In this document: one piece after another, positions 46,545-55,612 of the stretch
How positions within the stretch are numbered: position 1 is the stretch's first letter
Layout of the letters: every line of letters begins with the position of its first letter
The notes under the pieces: model-generated
Databases searched by the model: none
The model's input: the letters and a program-made list of their open reading frames with translations, nothing else
What the model was told of the DNA's origin: nothing
Program-made: the position numbers and the translations under genes
NCBI RefSeq assembly: GCF_052327305.1
Contig: NZ_CP182486.1
Coordinates: forward strand, 1,364,001-1,428,000
Direction: 5' to 3'
DNA length: 64,000 nucleotides
Origin: Sphingobium sp052327305
GTDB lineage: Bacteria; Pseudomonadota; Alphaproteobacteria; Sphingomonadales; Sphingomonadaceae

Positions 46545-47498
46545 GTGGCGCTTTTCTCCCGTTTTTCCGCCGTTGCCGCTGGCCTCGTCCTGTCGTGCAC
46601 TGCAGTTTCGTCCGCGCAGGCGGCGAGCGCCATCGACTATGACGTGGTGGCCTTTGGTAACTTTACTTCGTCGAATACCGAAGTGAACGGCGCCCTGGCG
46701 GTGGGCGGGAACGCGAACCTCGCCAACTTCAGCGTCGGCAAGGACCTCGCGGCTGGATACACGGGCGCAGCGCTCGCAGTAGGTCAGAACCTCACCTACA
46801 ACAACGGTCAGGTCTTCCGGGGCAATGCCGTTGTGGGCGGCACGATCACGGCCAGCGGCTTCAATGTGCTGAATGGCACGGCAACCCAGAACGCCGCCTC
46901 GCCGGTCAACTTCGGGTCCGAGTTCACGCGGCTCAGCGACATCTCGACGTTCATCGCGGGCCTGGAGAATAACGGCACGGTCACGAAGCCGGGCGCGCTT
47001 CGCCTGACGGGCACGAATTCCACGCTGAACGTGTTCACGCTCGACGCGGCGAACCAGAATTTCGGCAGCGGCTTCGAGCTGTTCATCCCTGAAGGCTCGG
47101 TGGCCGTAATCAACGTCACCGGCACGTCGTTCACGACGCAGTATCCCGGCCAGTTCTCGATCAACGGAAAGACGATCGTCAACAATAGCGCCGGCCTTGC
47201 TTCGTCGATCCTGTTCAACTTCGCCGACGCGACCGACATCACCCTGATGGGCAGCTGGGCGGGCAACATCCTCGCGCCGAATGCCAATGTCACGGCCGCG
47301 AATGGCGGCTTCTTCGGATCGCTGATCGCGAACAATGTGACGAGCAGCACCGAGTTCTACATGGGCCGCTTTTCCGGCTATGACCGGATCACGCCGCCCG
47401 CCGTGCCCGAACCCGCGACCTGGGCGATGATGATTGCCGGCTTCGGCTTTGTCGGCTCGATGATGCGCCGTCGCACCGCGAAGGCCGCCGTCGCGTAA
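46545..47498 (+). CDS. choice-of-anchor A, PEP-CTERM surface protein
   Basis: A 317-residue exported protein. The signal peptide ends AQAAS; the main domain (residues about 30-285, starting IDYDVVAFGNFTSSNTEVNG) is of the choice-of-anchor A type, rich in Asn, Gly and Thr. The C-terminus is a PEP-CTERM sorting signal: VPEPATWAMMIAGFGFVG, then a hydrophobic turn and MRRR. An exosortase elsewhere is expected to process it, linked to extracellular polysaccharide. The GTG start has AAGGAA about 9 nt upstream. It ends in a strong terminator. Confidence 0.9.
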   Translation: MALFSRFSAVAAGLVLSCTAVSSAQAASAIDYDVVAFGNFTSSNTEVNGALAVGGNANLANFSVGKDLAAGYTGAALAVGQNLTYNNGQVFRGNAVVGGTITASGFNVLNGTATQNAASPVNFGSEFTRLSDISTFIAGLENNGTVTKPGALRLTGTNSTLNVFTLDAANQNFGSGFELFIPEGSVAVINVTGTSFTTQYPGQFSINGKTIVNNSAGLASSILFNFADATDITLMGSWAGNILAPNANVTAANGGFFGSLIANNVTSSTEFYMGRFSGYDRITPPAVPEPATWAMMIAGFGFVGSMMRRRTAKAAVA

Positions 47499-47517
47499 GC
47501 CAACGCCGCGAGCAAAC

Positions 47518-47552
47518 AAAAGCCCGCCTGGAGCGATCCGGGCGGGCTTTTT
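47518..47552 (+). terminator. intrinsic terminator of the PEP-CTERM gene
   Basis: AAAAGCCCGCC (47518-47528) pairs with GGCGGGCTTTT (47541-47551); the stem continues through TGGA/TCCG to a GCGA tetraloop (47533-47536). The T-run after the stem gives a textbook terminator; it is usable in both directions and also lies 28 nt after the convergent dioxygenase stop. Confidence 0.92.
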
Positions 47553-47579
47553 GTTGGCGCCAGTTGTTGAGCTCGGGCA

Positions 47580-48371
47580 TCAAGCGAAGCGGAAGGCGGA
47601 AATGACCGTCGAGAGCACCTCGTCCGAATAATCGAGTACGCCCGCGCCCTGTGCGACGCCGGCCGCGACCATCAGCGGGATGAGATGCTCCTCGCGCGGA
47701 TGGCTGAAGCGGGCATAGGGCGCATCCGCCCAGCCCTGCAACGCCGCGTTGCGGCTCGCGGTCGGGCTCGTCGTCGCGTCCGTCAGCCATGTGTCGAACA
47801 GGCGGCTCGGCTCGGTCGCGGCAGGATTGCCATAAGCGCGCATGTTGTGAAAGCTCATGCCGGCCCCGACGATGAGCACGCCCTCGGCCCGGAGCGGCGC
47901 GAGCGCCCTGCCTGCCGCCAGATGCAGCGCGGGATCGAGGCTCCTGTCCACGGACATTTCGACGATCGGGATGTCAGCATCCGGAAACGCGACCTTCATC
48001 GGCACGAACACGCCATGATCGAGCCCCCGGGAGGGATCAATCGCGGCAGGGATGCCTGCAGCCGCAAGCAGCTTTGCGGCACGTCCCGCCAGCGCCGGAT
48101 CGCCCGGCACCGGATATTTGAGGGCATAGGTATAATCCGGGAAGTTGTGATAATCGAAGATAAGCTCAGGCTGCTGCGCGCCAGTGAAAGCGAAGCCGGC
48201 AGGCGTCTCCCAATGGCCCGAAACGATGAGGATGGCGCGCGGCCGGGCAGGAAGGCTAGCCGCCAGCCCTTCCAGATAGGCGCGCATGCTCGTCCACCTG
48301 TCCTGCGGATCGGGCATGAAGAAACAGGGACCGCCGCCGTGCGGGATGAAAAGCGAAGGCTGAATAGTCAT
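47580..48371 (-). CDS. DODA-type extradiol dioxygenase (YgiD-like)
   Basis: A 263-residue class III extradiol ring-cleavage dioxygenase. Iron or zinc ligands typical of the family are seen in FIPHGGGPCFF, SGHWETP, LDHGVFVPM and GMSFHNMRAY. The family includes plant DOPA dioxygenase and E. coli YgiD. The natural substrate is unknown; no aromatic degradation genes are near. It is divergent from a ModE-like regulator (135 nt). Confidence 0.9.
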   Translation of the reverse strand: MTIQPSLFIPHGGGPCFFMPDPQDRWTSMRAYLEGLAASLPARPRAILIVSGHWETPAGFAFTGAQQPELIFDYHNFPDYTYALKYPVPGDPALAGRAAKLLAAAGIPAAIDPSRGLDHGVFVPMKVAFPDADIPIVEMSVDRSLDPALHLAAGRALAPLRAEGVLIVGAGMSFHNMRAYGNPAATEPSRLFDTWLTDATTSPTASRNAALQGWADAPYARFSHPREEHLIPLMVAAGVAQGAGVLDYSDEVLSTVISAFRFA

Positions 48372-48506
48372 GCTGCATATTTAGGTGTGCCGACCTATCG
48401 CAGCCAGTGCGACAAAACCGGCGGGACCGTTCTACTTTCTCGAAAGATAGGGGCTCGAAAGATAAGGGAAGGTGATCCCCGGCTTCGCTTCTGCTAGACC
48501 GCGCCC

Positions 48507-48902
48507 ATGCAGACCGGCCCGCTCAAACTTCGCGCCCAGCTCCTGTGCGGAGACGAGATCGCGATGGGACCGGGCAAGGCGGACCTTCTGGATGCGATCG
48601 CCCGCACGGGCTCAATCTCGGCGGCTGGGCGAGATCTGGGCATGAGCTATCGGCGCAGCTGGATGCTGGTCGATGCCATGAACCGCTGTTTCGCGCAGCC
48701 TCTGGTGCAGACCATGATCGGCGGCGGCAAGAATCGCGGCGCACGCCTCACGACCGCCGGCGAGCAGGCGCTCGCGGCCTATCGCGCACTGGAAGCCAGC
48801 ATTGCGGACGCAGCGGCGAGCGACCTCGGTGGACTGGCCGGGATGCTGCGCCCTGCGCCGCTGCCAGCGGCATCCGACCCGGAAAAGGGCGGGAGCGGCT
48901 AG
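48507..48902 (+). CDS. ModE-like winged helix regulator without TOBE domain
   Basis: A 131-residue protein with the ModE N-terminal DNA-binding domain: GPGKADLLDAIARTGSIS, then AAGRDLGMSYRRSWMLVDAM and GGGKNRGARLTTAGEQ. The molybdate-binding TOBE repeats of full ModE are missing, and the C-terminus is a short Ala/Pro tail. It may sense another signal or need a partner. Molybdate transport genes are not in the window. It is divergent from the dioxygenase gene, which is a candidate target by position only. Confidence 0.87.
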   Translation: MQTGPLKLRAQLLCGDEIAMGPGKADLLDAIARTGSISAAGRDLGMSYRRSWMLVDAMNRCFAQPLVQTMIGGGKNRGARLTTAGEQALAAYRALEASIADAAASDLGGLAGMLRPAPLPAASDPEKGGSG

Positions 48903-49013
48903 GTAGAGTGGCTCGACCTTTCGCTCGAAATGAACGGTGGGAGAAAAGCGAGACAGTGAGCGGTCGCTCACCGCTCAAACGGCCGGTCAAACAACCGGCG
49001 AAATCGAGGGCGG

Positions 49014-49199
49014 CTATTCCGGATCGGCGGGCTTGTTGCCCCGCTTGCGATCCTCTGCCTCAAGGAGGCGCGTCGCCATGGCGAGCCAGGCTTTCTCCGC
49101 GCGCAGGCAGCGCTCTTTCACATTATCCAGGCTGGCATCGCGAGCGGCCTGGGCGCTCTCAGTTGCGCGGGCGAAATAGAATTCGGACGTCACTGACAT
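49014..49199 (-). CDS. small conserved-looking hypothetical protein
   Basis: A 61-residue, mostly alpha-helical, charged protein: MSVTSEFYFARATESAQAAR, then RCLRAEKAWLAMATRLLEAE. AAAGG precedes the ATG at 49199. Short helical proteins of this form (TSEFYFARA start) occur in sphingomonads; function unknown. It is convergent with the ModE-like gene. Confidence 0.7.
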   Translation of the reverse strand: MSVTSEFYFARATESAQAARDASLDNVKERCLRAEKAWLAMATRLLEAEDRKRGNKPADPE

Positions 49200-49524
49200 A
49201 AGGCGACCTTTCTGCTGCGGTGCTCAGTCGACCATATCGGCGACAAGCTCTCGCAGGCGTTGCGGCGGCAGGGTGGAAGCCATCAGAGCAGGCTTCGCAT
49301 GCATATGGGAAAGAAAGACCCTCTCCGCTATTCTTTTGATATTATGATATTTATTAATCACGATAGTCCTAGTCGGGCACTTTCGCCCGGATATTCATTC
49401 CAGAAATGAGGTTGATCTATAAGTGGCGCAGGAGCGCCGTTTCCTCTCCCTGCCGGCTCCGCGAACAAGCGGGGCACATAGCAGGGAGGAGGATGTGGCG
49501 GGGCCGTCTGGACGGCCCCATCCT
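49200..49524. other. intergenic region before cspA 3' end
   Basis: A 325-nt gap. Positions 49310-49400 are distinctly A+T-rich (for example TTGATATTATGATATTTATT) and probably carry the promoter of the 61-residue protein gene at 49199. A hairpin at 49500-49519 belongs to the cold-shock gene. No gene is supported. Confidence 0.5.
49500..49519 (-). terminator. hairpin after the cold-shock gene
   Basis: GGGGCCGTC (49500-49508) and GACGGCCCC (49511-49519) form a 9-bp stem with a 2-nt gap, 5 nt after the cold-shock stop. It lacks a T-run on the minus strand, so it may protect the 3' end rather than terminate. Confidence 0.5.
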
Positions 49525-49737
49525 TCAGGCGTCGGCCGCCGAAAGATTGACCGCCGACTGGCGGCCGCGCTTGTCGACTTCGAGCTCGAAGTTGACGCGC
49601 TGATCTTTCTGAAGGGTCGCGAAACCCGAGCGCTCGACAGCGCTGATGTGCACGAAGCTGTCATTGCCGCCGTCATCGGGAGCAATGAAGCCATAGCCCT
49701 TGTCGGCATTGAAGAACTTTACAGTTCCGGTGGTCAT
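49525..49737 (-). CDS. cold-shock domain protein
   Basis: A 70-residue CspA-family RNA chaperone. It starts MTTGTVKFFNADKGYGFIAP with RNP1 (KGYGFI) and continues to RNP2 (FVHIS). AAGGAAAT lies upstream of the ATG at 49737. The 313-nt upstream gap could hold a long leader as in other csp genes. Expression is thus probably temperature- or stress-dependent, which is inference from the family. Confidence 0.95.
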   Translation of the reverse strand: MTTGTVKFFNADKGYGFIAPDDGGNDSFVHISAVERSGFATLQKDQRVNFELEVDKRGRQSAVNLSAADA

Positions 49738-50050
49738 GAGAATTTCCTTTTCACGACAATAGTGACCCGCCAGCAGAGGTGCTGGCGGAGCGTAGAAGCG
49801 TGACAAAGGAAGAATCCGCCAACGGCGTCAAAATCCGTCGCATGCGACGATAGCCCCGCCAATATGGCAGAAATAGGCAAAATGTCAAGTTTTCAGGGAA
49901 TCGCCGGGCGCGAGCATGCCCGCGAACATCGCCTCCGTGCCACTCACAGTTTTTCCAAGAAAGCGCCGGGACAATCGTCTTGCCTTCGTTGCGCTGCATT
50001 CTAGAGAGCATCTCTATATTCCATGAAATATAGAACTGGGGAAATCGGAC
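49738..50050. other. divergent intergenic region cspA-type gene/TonB receptor
   Basis: A 313-nt gap that must contain promoters for the minus-strand cold-shock gene and the plus-strand receptor. The part next to the cold-shock gene is likely its 5' leader. A 7-bp inverted repeat lies at 50014-50033 near the receptor start. I find no coding signal. Confidence 0.5.
50014..50033. promoter_or_regulatory. possible operator upstream of TonB receptor
   Basis: CTATATT (50014-50020) and AATATAG (50027-50033) form a perfect 7-bp inverted repeat around a 6-nt spacer, 17 nt before the receptor ATG. The size fits a dimeric regulator's operator near the start of transcription or translation. No regulator is assigned. 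Confidence 0.4.
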
Positions 50051-52139
50051 ATGGGTCCACGGCATCGTCTTTTCGCGTCCATCATAGGGCTGGCCACTGC
50101 GCCTCTGCCTGCCCTCGCTCAGGCTCCGGCGAACGAAGCCGGGGCGGCGAATCGCGAAAATGTGCCTTCCAACAGCTTTGCGCTGGGAGAAATCATCGTC
50201 ACCGGGGCGCGCGAGGCAGACCAGCCGATCGTCACCGGCTCGATCGTCTCGGCTCCGGCCATGGAGCGGTTCAATCGAGTCAGCCTGGACGAGGCGGTGA
50301 ACCTGATGCCCGGCGTCTCAGCCTCCAATAGCGGGGGATCGCGCAATGAGCGGCTGATCTTCGTGCGCGGCTTCGACCGCTTTCAGGTGCCGCTCTCGAT
50401 GGACGGAATTCGGGTCTATCTTCCGGCCGACAATCGCCTCGACATGGGCCGGTTCCTGACACCCGACGTGGCGCAAGTGCAGGTGGCGAAAGGCTATGCC
50501 TCCGTACTCGACGGGCCGGGCGCGATGGGCGGCGCAATCAATCTCGTCACCCGCACGCCGACAAAGGCGCTGGAGGTTGAGGCGCGCGGCACGATCAGCC
50601 TCGACCGCGACGCCGACTATGCCGGTTACAACGTCTTCGGCCTGATCGGCACTCGACAGGACAAGTGGTACGCGCAGGCAAGCTACACCCGCAACCGGGT
50701 GGACCACTGGGATCTGGCCGGCGGCTACGCCCCCACGACCAATCAGGCGGCAGGCGAGCGCGACCTTTCCGACACGAGCGACTGGCGGGTGAACGCAAAG
50801 ATCGGCTTCACGCCCAACGCGACCGACGACTATGCGCTGAGCTACACACGGCAGGAAGGCGCCAAGAATGCGCCGATAGAAACCACGGTGCCCCTCCCCG
50901 CACAGCGATACTGGCAATGGCCCTACTGGAATATCGAGAGCCTCTATTTCCTCTCGACGACGGCGCTGAGTGACGACGCAACGCTCAAGACGCGTGTCTA
51001 TCATAACAGCTTCGACAATCTGCTGCGCGCGTTCGATCAGCGCGGGCAGACAAGCCAGACGCTCGCGAGAGCCTTCAACAGCTATTATGCCGACAAGGCC
51101 TTTGGGGGCTCGGCGCAGTTCGACCTTCGCCTGCCCGCCAATAATCGCCTGTCCATCGCCTTCTTCTACCGGCGTGACCGCCACGACGAGTGGCAGCAGG
51201 TCTTCCCCTCGGGTAGAACGGAACCCCGGCAGCGCACGGTGGAAGACACGTATAGTGCCGCGATCGAGGATGAAATCGCATTCACCCCCAGCCTCAGCCT
51301 GACGCTGGGCGCCAGCTACGACTGGCGCGACCTGGGCAAGGCGCAGGACTATGCCGGCACGCCGGGCGCGGCAGGATCAGGCTATGTCAATTATCCCCTT
51401 CGCAATGCACAGGCGATCAATGGTCAGGGCCGTCTCAGCTGGCATCCCGACGAGACCCGCGAACTTTATGCCAGCCTCTCCTCGCGCACGCGCTTCCCGA
51501 CGCTGTTCGAGCGCTTTTCCTCACGTTTTGGCGGCGCGACGTCCAATCCCGATCTCCAGTCCGAGCGGGCGACGCAGGCGGAAGCAGGCGGACGCTGGCA
51601 GTTCGGGTCGATCCGGCTGGAAGGCGCGGCCTATTATGCCTGGCTGGGACGATGTGGTGTTCGCCTTCCCGCTGATCTTCAACGGTCAACCTGTGACTCA
51701 GAGCCGCAACATCGGCTCGGGTCGTTATTATGGCGCCGAAGTCTCGCTGGACGCACGGCTGGCCGACACGCTGACAGTGGGCGGCAATTACAGCCGGCAG
51801 GTGCGTGATATCGCCGACCCGACCAACGCGGCCTTCCGCCCGACCGGCGTGCCGAGGGACAAGGCCTTTCTCTACGCGCTGTGGACGCCGCTCGCCCGCG
51901 TAGAGATCACCCCCAGCCTCGAACTGGCGTCCAACCGCTGGACCGCCAATACCGCCGGCACGCGCTGGACACGGACCGGAAGCTACGCGCTGGCGGGGCT
52001 GCGCGCAGACCTGACTCTTACTGAGGGAGTATCGATCGGCGCGGGGATCATGAACGCGTTCGACGACAATTATGCGCTTGTCGACGGCTTTCCCGAGCCG
52101 GGACGGCGCTTCTTTGCCAGCATGAGCGCAAGGTTCTGA
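50051..52139 (+). pseudogene. TonB-dependent receptor with an internal frameshift
   Basis: Signal peptide (ending ALAQ), TonB-box-like EIIVTGARE, plug (NERLIFVRGFDRF, DGPGAMGGAINLVT) and most of the beta-barrel are read from 50051 in one frame up to about 51646. After LEGAAYYAW the expected continuation DDVVFAFPLIFNGQ is in the next frame and runs to 52139, ending in SMSARF, a proper barrel end. One extra G in the GGG at 51646-51648 explains the shift; removing it gives about 695 residues, a normal receptor. Uninterrupted, the first frame would end at 51808. It could be a true mutation, an assembly error or, less likely, recoding. It precedes a GH127 gene, so an arabinose-containing oligosaccharide is a likely ligand. 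Confidence 0.85.
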
Positions 52140-52271
52140 CAGAGTCTTGCGCCACTCGGCCGGAACGCCGTCATCAACTTATCAGACATGAAGTGCCTAC
52201 GGGGGTTTCGGGCGCAGTCCATCATTGCTACGCGGGTATCAGCAACGACCAGCGTCAAGAGGACTGAACCC

Positions 52272-54233
52272 ATGATCGATCCGTGCTGCGCCCCTCACTC
52301 GCGCCGCCATTTCCTCGCCTCTGCCGCGACCGGTGCGCTCGTGGCGGGCGCTCTCGCCGATGCCGCCCCAGCCCTCGCCTGGCAGGCCCAGCCGGCGGGC
52401 GCCTCCGGGCCGGCCAAGGCCGTGCTCGAACCGTTCGACATCGCCGATGTCGATCTCGCCGAAAGCCCTTTCCTCCATGCGCAACGCATGACGGAAGCCT
52501 ATCTGCTGTCGCTCAAGCCCGACCGCATGCTGCACAATTTCCGCGTCAACGCGGGGCTGAAGCCTAAGGCGCCGGTTTACGGCGGCTGGGAATCGGAGCC
52601 GACATGGGATGACATCAATTGCCATGGCCACACGCTTGGCCATTATCTCTCCGGATGCGCGCTGGCCTATCGATCCACGCGCGACAAGCGCTACAAGCAG
52701 CGCATCGACTATATCGCAAACGAGCTGGCGGCGTGCCAGAAAGCGGCGGACAGCGGCCTCGTCTGCGCCTTCCCGAAAGGACCGGCGCTGGTGGCGGCGC
52801 ATCTGCGCGGCGAGAAGATCACCGGCGTGCCCTGGTACACGCTGCACAAGATCTATGCCGGCCTGCGCGACGCCACGCTGCTTGCCGACAGCGCCGCCTC
52901 CCGCGCGGTGCTGCTGCGCTTCGCGGACTGGGCCGTCGTCGCGACGAAGCCGCTCAGCGATGCGCAGTTCGAGACGATGCTCGACACCGAACATGGCGGC
53001 ATGAACGAGGTCTTCGCCGACCTCTATTTCATGACCGGCAATGAAGATTATCGCGCGCTCTCGCAGCGCTTCTCGCACAAGGCGATCCTCAATCCGCTCG
53101 CCCGGGGCCGCGATCATCTCGACGGCCTGCATGCGAATACGCAGATCCCCAAGATCATCGGCTTCCAGCGCGTGTACGAAGCGACGGGCGATGCCAAATA
53201 TCGCGACGCCGCGGCGTTCTTCTGGCGGACGGTCGCGCTCACCCGGGCATTCGCCACGGGCGGACATGGCGATAACGAGCACTTCTTCCCGATGGCCGAC
53301 TTCGAGAGCCACGTCTTCTCGGCCAAGGGATCGGAAACCTGCTGCCAGCACAACATGCTGCGGCTGACCCGCGCGCTCTTCCTGCAAGATCCGCAGGCGG
53401 CCTATGTCGATTATTACGAGCGTACGCTCTACAACGGCATTCTCGCCTCGCAGGACCCGGACTCGGGCATGGCCACCTATTTCCAGGGCGCGCGGCCGGG
53501 CTACATGAAGCTCTACCATACGCCCGAGGACAGCTTCTGGTGCTGCACCGGCACGGGCATGGAAAACCACGTCAAATATCGGGATTCGATCTATTTCCAC
53601 GGGGGCAACGCGCTGTTCGTCAATCTCTTCGTGTCCTCTTCGGTGAACTGGAAGGAAAAGGGCGCCAAGCTGACCCAGGTCACCAGCTTCCCGGAAGAAC
53701 CAACGACTCGCCTGCGCTGGACGCTGGAGAAGCCCACTGCCCTGACGCTCAAGCTGCGGCACCCACGCTGGAGCCAGAGCGCGATCGTGCTCGTCAATGG
53801 TGTCGAGACGGCACGCTCAAGCGATCCGGGCAGCTATGTGGAGCTGGCCCGGACATGGAACAGCGGCGACGAAGTGGAGCTGCGGTTGGCGATGGAGCTG
53901 GCGATCGACCGGGCGCCCGCCGCGCCGGACATTATCGCCTTCACTTATGGACCGCTGGTGCTTGCCGGGGCGCTAGGCCGCGAAGGGCTGCCAGCAGGCG
54001 CCGACATCGTCATCAACGAGCGGAAATATGGCAGCTACAACGACGCGCCGGTCAAAGTGCCGCAACTAGCCGGCGATCCGGACAAGATCGTCGAGACGAT
54101 AAAGCCCGGTGCGAAGCCGCTGGAGTTCGTGATCGCTTCGGCAGACCGCACCCCGGTGCGGCTCGTCCCCTATCACCGCATCGCGCATGAGCGCTATGCG
54201 ACCTACTGGAAGATCGAACCCGCAGCGGTCTGA
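52272..54233 (+). CDS. glycoside hydrolase family 127, beta-L-arabinofuranosidase type
   Basis: A 653-residue exported enzyme. The N-terminus SRRHFLASAATGALVAGAL is a twin-arginine signal. The (alpha/alpha)6 barrel shows the zinc-thiolate active site of GH127: GSETCCQHNM, with the Glu and first Cys, and FWCCTGTG, with the Cys pair. The ATG at 52272 has AGAGGA upstream; earlier in-frame codons would break the Tat signal. Export by Tat agrees with folding around a metal. It lies 132 nt after the TonB receptor, and converges on the PQQ dehydrogenase with 4 nt between the stops. Confidence 0.9.
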   Translation: MIDPCCAPHSRRHFLASAATGALVAGALADAAPALAWQAQPAGASGPAKAVLEPFDIADVDLAESPFLHAQRMTEAYLLSLKPDRMLHNFRVNAGLKPKAPVYGGWESEPTWDDINCHGHTLGHYLSGCALAYRSTRDKRYKQRIDYIANELAACQKAADSGLVCAFPKGPALVAAHLRGEKITGVPWYTLHKIYAGLRDATLLADSAASRAVLLRFADWAVVATKPLSDAQFETMLDTEHGGMNEVFADLYFMTGNEDYRALSQRFSHKAILNPLARGRDHLDGLHANTQIPKIIGFQRVYEATGDAKYRDAAAFFWRTVALTRAFATGGHGDNEHFFPMADFESHVFSAKGSETCCQHNMLRLTRALFLQDPQAAYVDYYERTLYNGILASQDPDSGMATYFQGARPGYMKLYHTPEDSFWCCTGTGMENHVKYRDSIYFHGGNALFVNLFVSSSVNWKEKGAKLTQVTSFPEEPTTRLRWTLEKPTALTLKLRHPRWSQSAIVLVNGVETARSSDPGSYVELARTWNSGDEVELRLAMELAIDRAPAAPDIIAFTYGPLVLAGALGREGLPAGADIVINERKYGSYNDAPVKVPQLAGDPDKIVETIKPGAKPLEFVIASADRTPVRLVPYHRIAHERYATYWKIEPAAV

Positions 54234-54237
54234 ACGG

Positions 54238-55401
54238 TCAGGCGGGATCGAGCCGGATCAGCCGGCCGTTCCCGCCATCTTCCAGTATCCAGATCGACCC
54301 ATTCGGTCCCTGCTCGACTTCGCGGATGCGGGCGCCAAGGCTGACGCGGCCGACCTCGCTGGCCGTGGTCCCCGTCACGCGAACACGCACTAGACCCTGC
54401 GAAACCAGCCCGGCGAGAATGAAATCCCCGGTCCAGCCGACGAAGCGCGCGTCGGTATATTGGATCATGCCGCCCGGCGCGATCACGGGCGTCCAGCTTA
54501 CGAGAGGCGCATCGAAGTCCGGCCGGGTGGAATGGCGCGGCAGAACCTGCCCGTCATTGCCCTCTGAGACGACCCGCCAGCCATAGTTGGCGCCGCGCCG
54601 GATGAGGTTGAACTCGTCACCGCCTTCCGGCCCCATCTCGCTCTCGAACAAGCGGCCGTCGCTGGTGAAGACGAGGCCATAGGGGTTGCGATGCCCGAGC
54701 GACCAGATGTCGGGAAGCATGCCGCTCATGCCCACGAACGGGTTGTCCGACGGGATGCTGCCATCCGAGTTGATCCGTACGATCTTGCCCAATGTAACCT
54801 GGGGGTCCTGCGCAGGCGCGCCCTGATGGCGCTCGCCCGCTGTGATGAACAGCGTGCCATCCCCCGCAAAGGCCATACGCCCGCCGAAATGCCGCGTTTC
54901 GTTGTTCACCTTGGGCGTCTGGCGCCAAATGACGGTGACATTGCTCAGCGACCCGGCGTCCGCGCTGAGCGTGCCGCGCGCCACGGCGAGACCCGCGCCG
55001 CCCGAACCCGCCTCCGCATAGCTGAGATAGACCATGCGGTTGGTCGCGAAGGAAGGATCGAGCGCCACGTCCAGCAGACCGCCCTGCCCGGCGTTCACCA
55101 CTGTGGGCGTGCCGGTCACCGTGCTGACGCTTCCGCTCGTGGTCACGAGACGCAGGCGGCCGGGCTTCTCGGTCACCAGCATCCGTCCGTCCGGCAGGAA
55201 AACCATGGCCCAGGGATTGTCCAGCGTGGCGATCGGCGTGCGCGTGACGGCAGTGACGGGCGTAGTGGGGGTTGGAGTCGGCGTGGGACTCGGTGTGGGC
55301 GTAGGAGTGCCGGGCACAGTTACCGGAGGCGATGTCGCGTCATCCGAGCCGCCACAGGATGCGAGGAGAAGCACGAGTGGTATCAAAGCGAGCGAGCGCA
55401 T
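54238..55401 (-). CDS. PQQ-dependent aldose sugar dehydrogenase, lipoprotein
   Basis: A 387-residue six-bladed propeller protein of the soluble glucose/aldose sugar dehydrogenase family (YliI-like). The lipobox LLASC is followed by a Pro/Thr repeat linker (TPTPSPTPTPTP). NPWAMVFLPDGRMLVTEK, RHFGGRMAF, GHRNPYGLVF and GANYGWRVVSEG cover the PQQ and calcium sites. AGGAG precedes the ATG at 55401. It probably oxidises sugars in the periplasm; PQQ synthesis genes are not in the window. It is convergent with GH127. Confidence 0.88.
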   Translation of the reverse strand: MRSLALIPLVLLLASCGGSDDATSPPVTVPGTPTPTPSPTPTPTPTTPVTAVTRTPIATLDNPWAMVFLPDGRMLVTEKPGRLRLVTTSGSVSTVTGTPTVVNAGQGGLLDVALDPSFATNRMVYLSYAEAGSGGAGLAVARGTLSADAGSLSNVTVIWRQTPKVNNETRHFGGRMAFAGDGTLFITAGERHQGAPAQDPQVTLGKIVRINSDGSIPSDNPFVGMSGMLPDIWSLGHRNPYGLVFTSDGRLFESEMGPEGGDEFNLIRRGANYGWRVVSEGNDGQVLPRHSTRPDFDAPLVSWTPVIAPGGMIQYTDARFVGWTGDFILAGLVSQGLVRVRVTGTTASEVGRVSLGARIREVEQGPNGSIWILEDGGNGRLIRLDPA

Positions 55402-55612
55402 GTCTTCTCCTGCACGCAAAAGGGCGTGGCTGCGAAACGACAAAGCACCACTCATCGTTCCCCCCCGGACAGGGCGAAAGGTTCCTAATGAGCCGTTGAG
55501 TATGTCGGGGAAACATATGCCGGTAACGCTACCATTTGAGACTTTCAGGCCCGCAGGCAGGCTGCTAGTCAAGGCACAGGAGATCAATCACGGCAGGATG
55601 GGGAGAGGAATG

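Noticed and set aside
48956..48971. Short hairpin GTGAGC/GCTCAC after the ModE-like gene.
   Set aside because: Six to seven base pairs with a tiny loop and no T-run; not enough for a terminator call.
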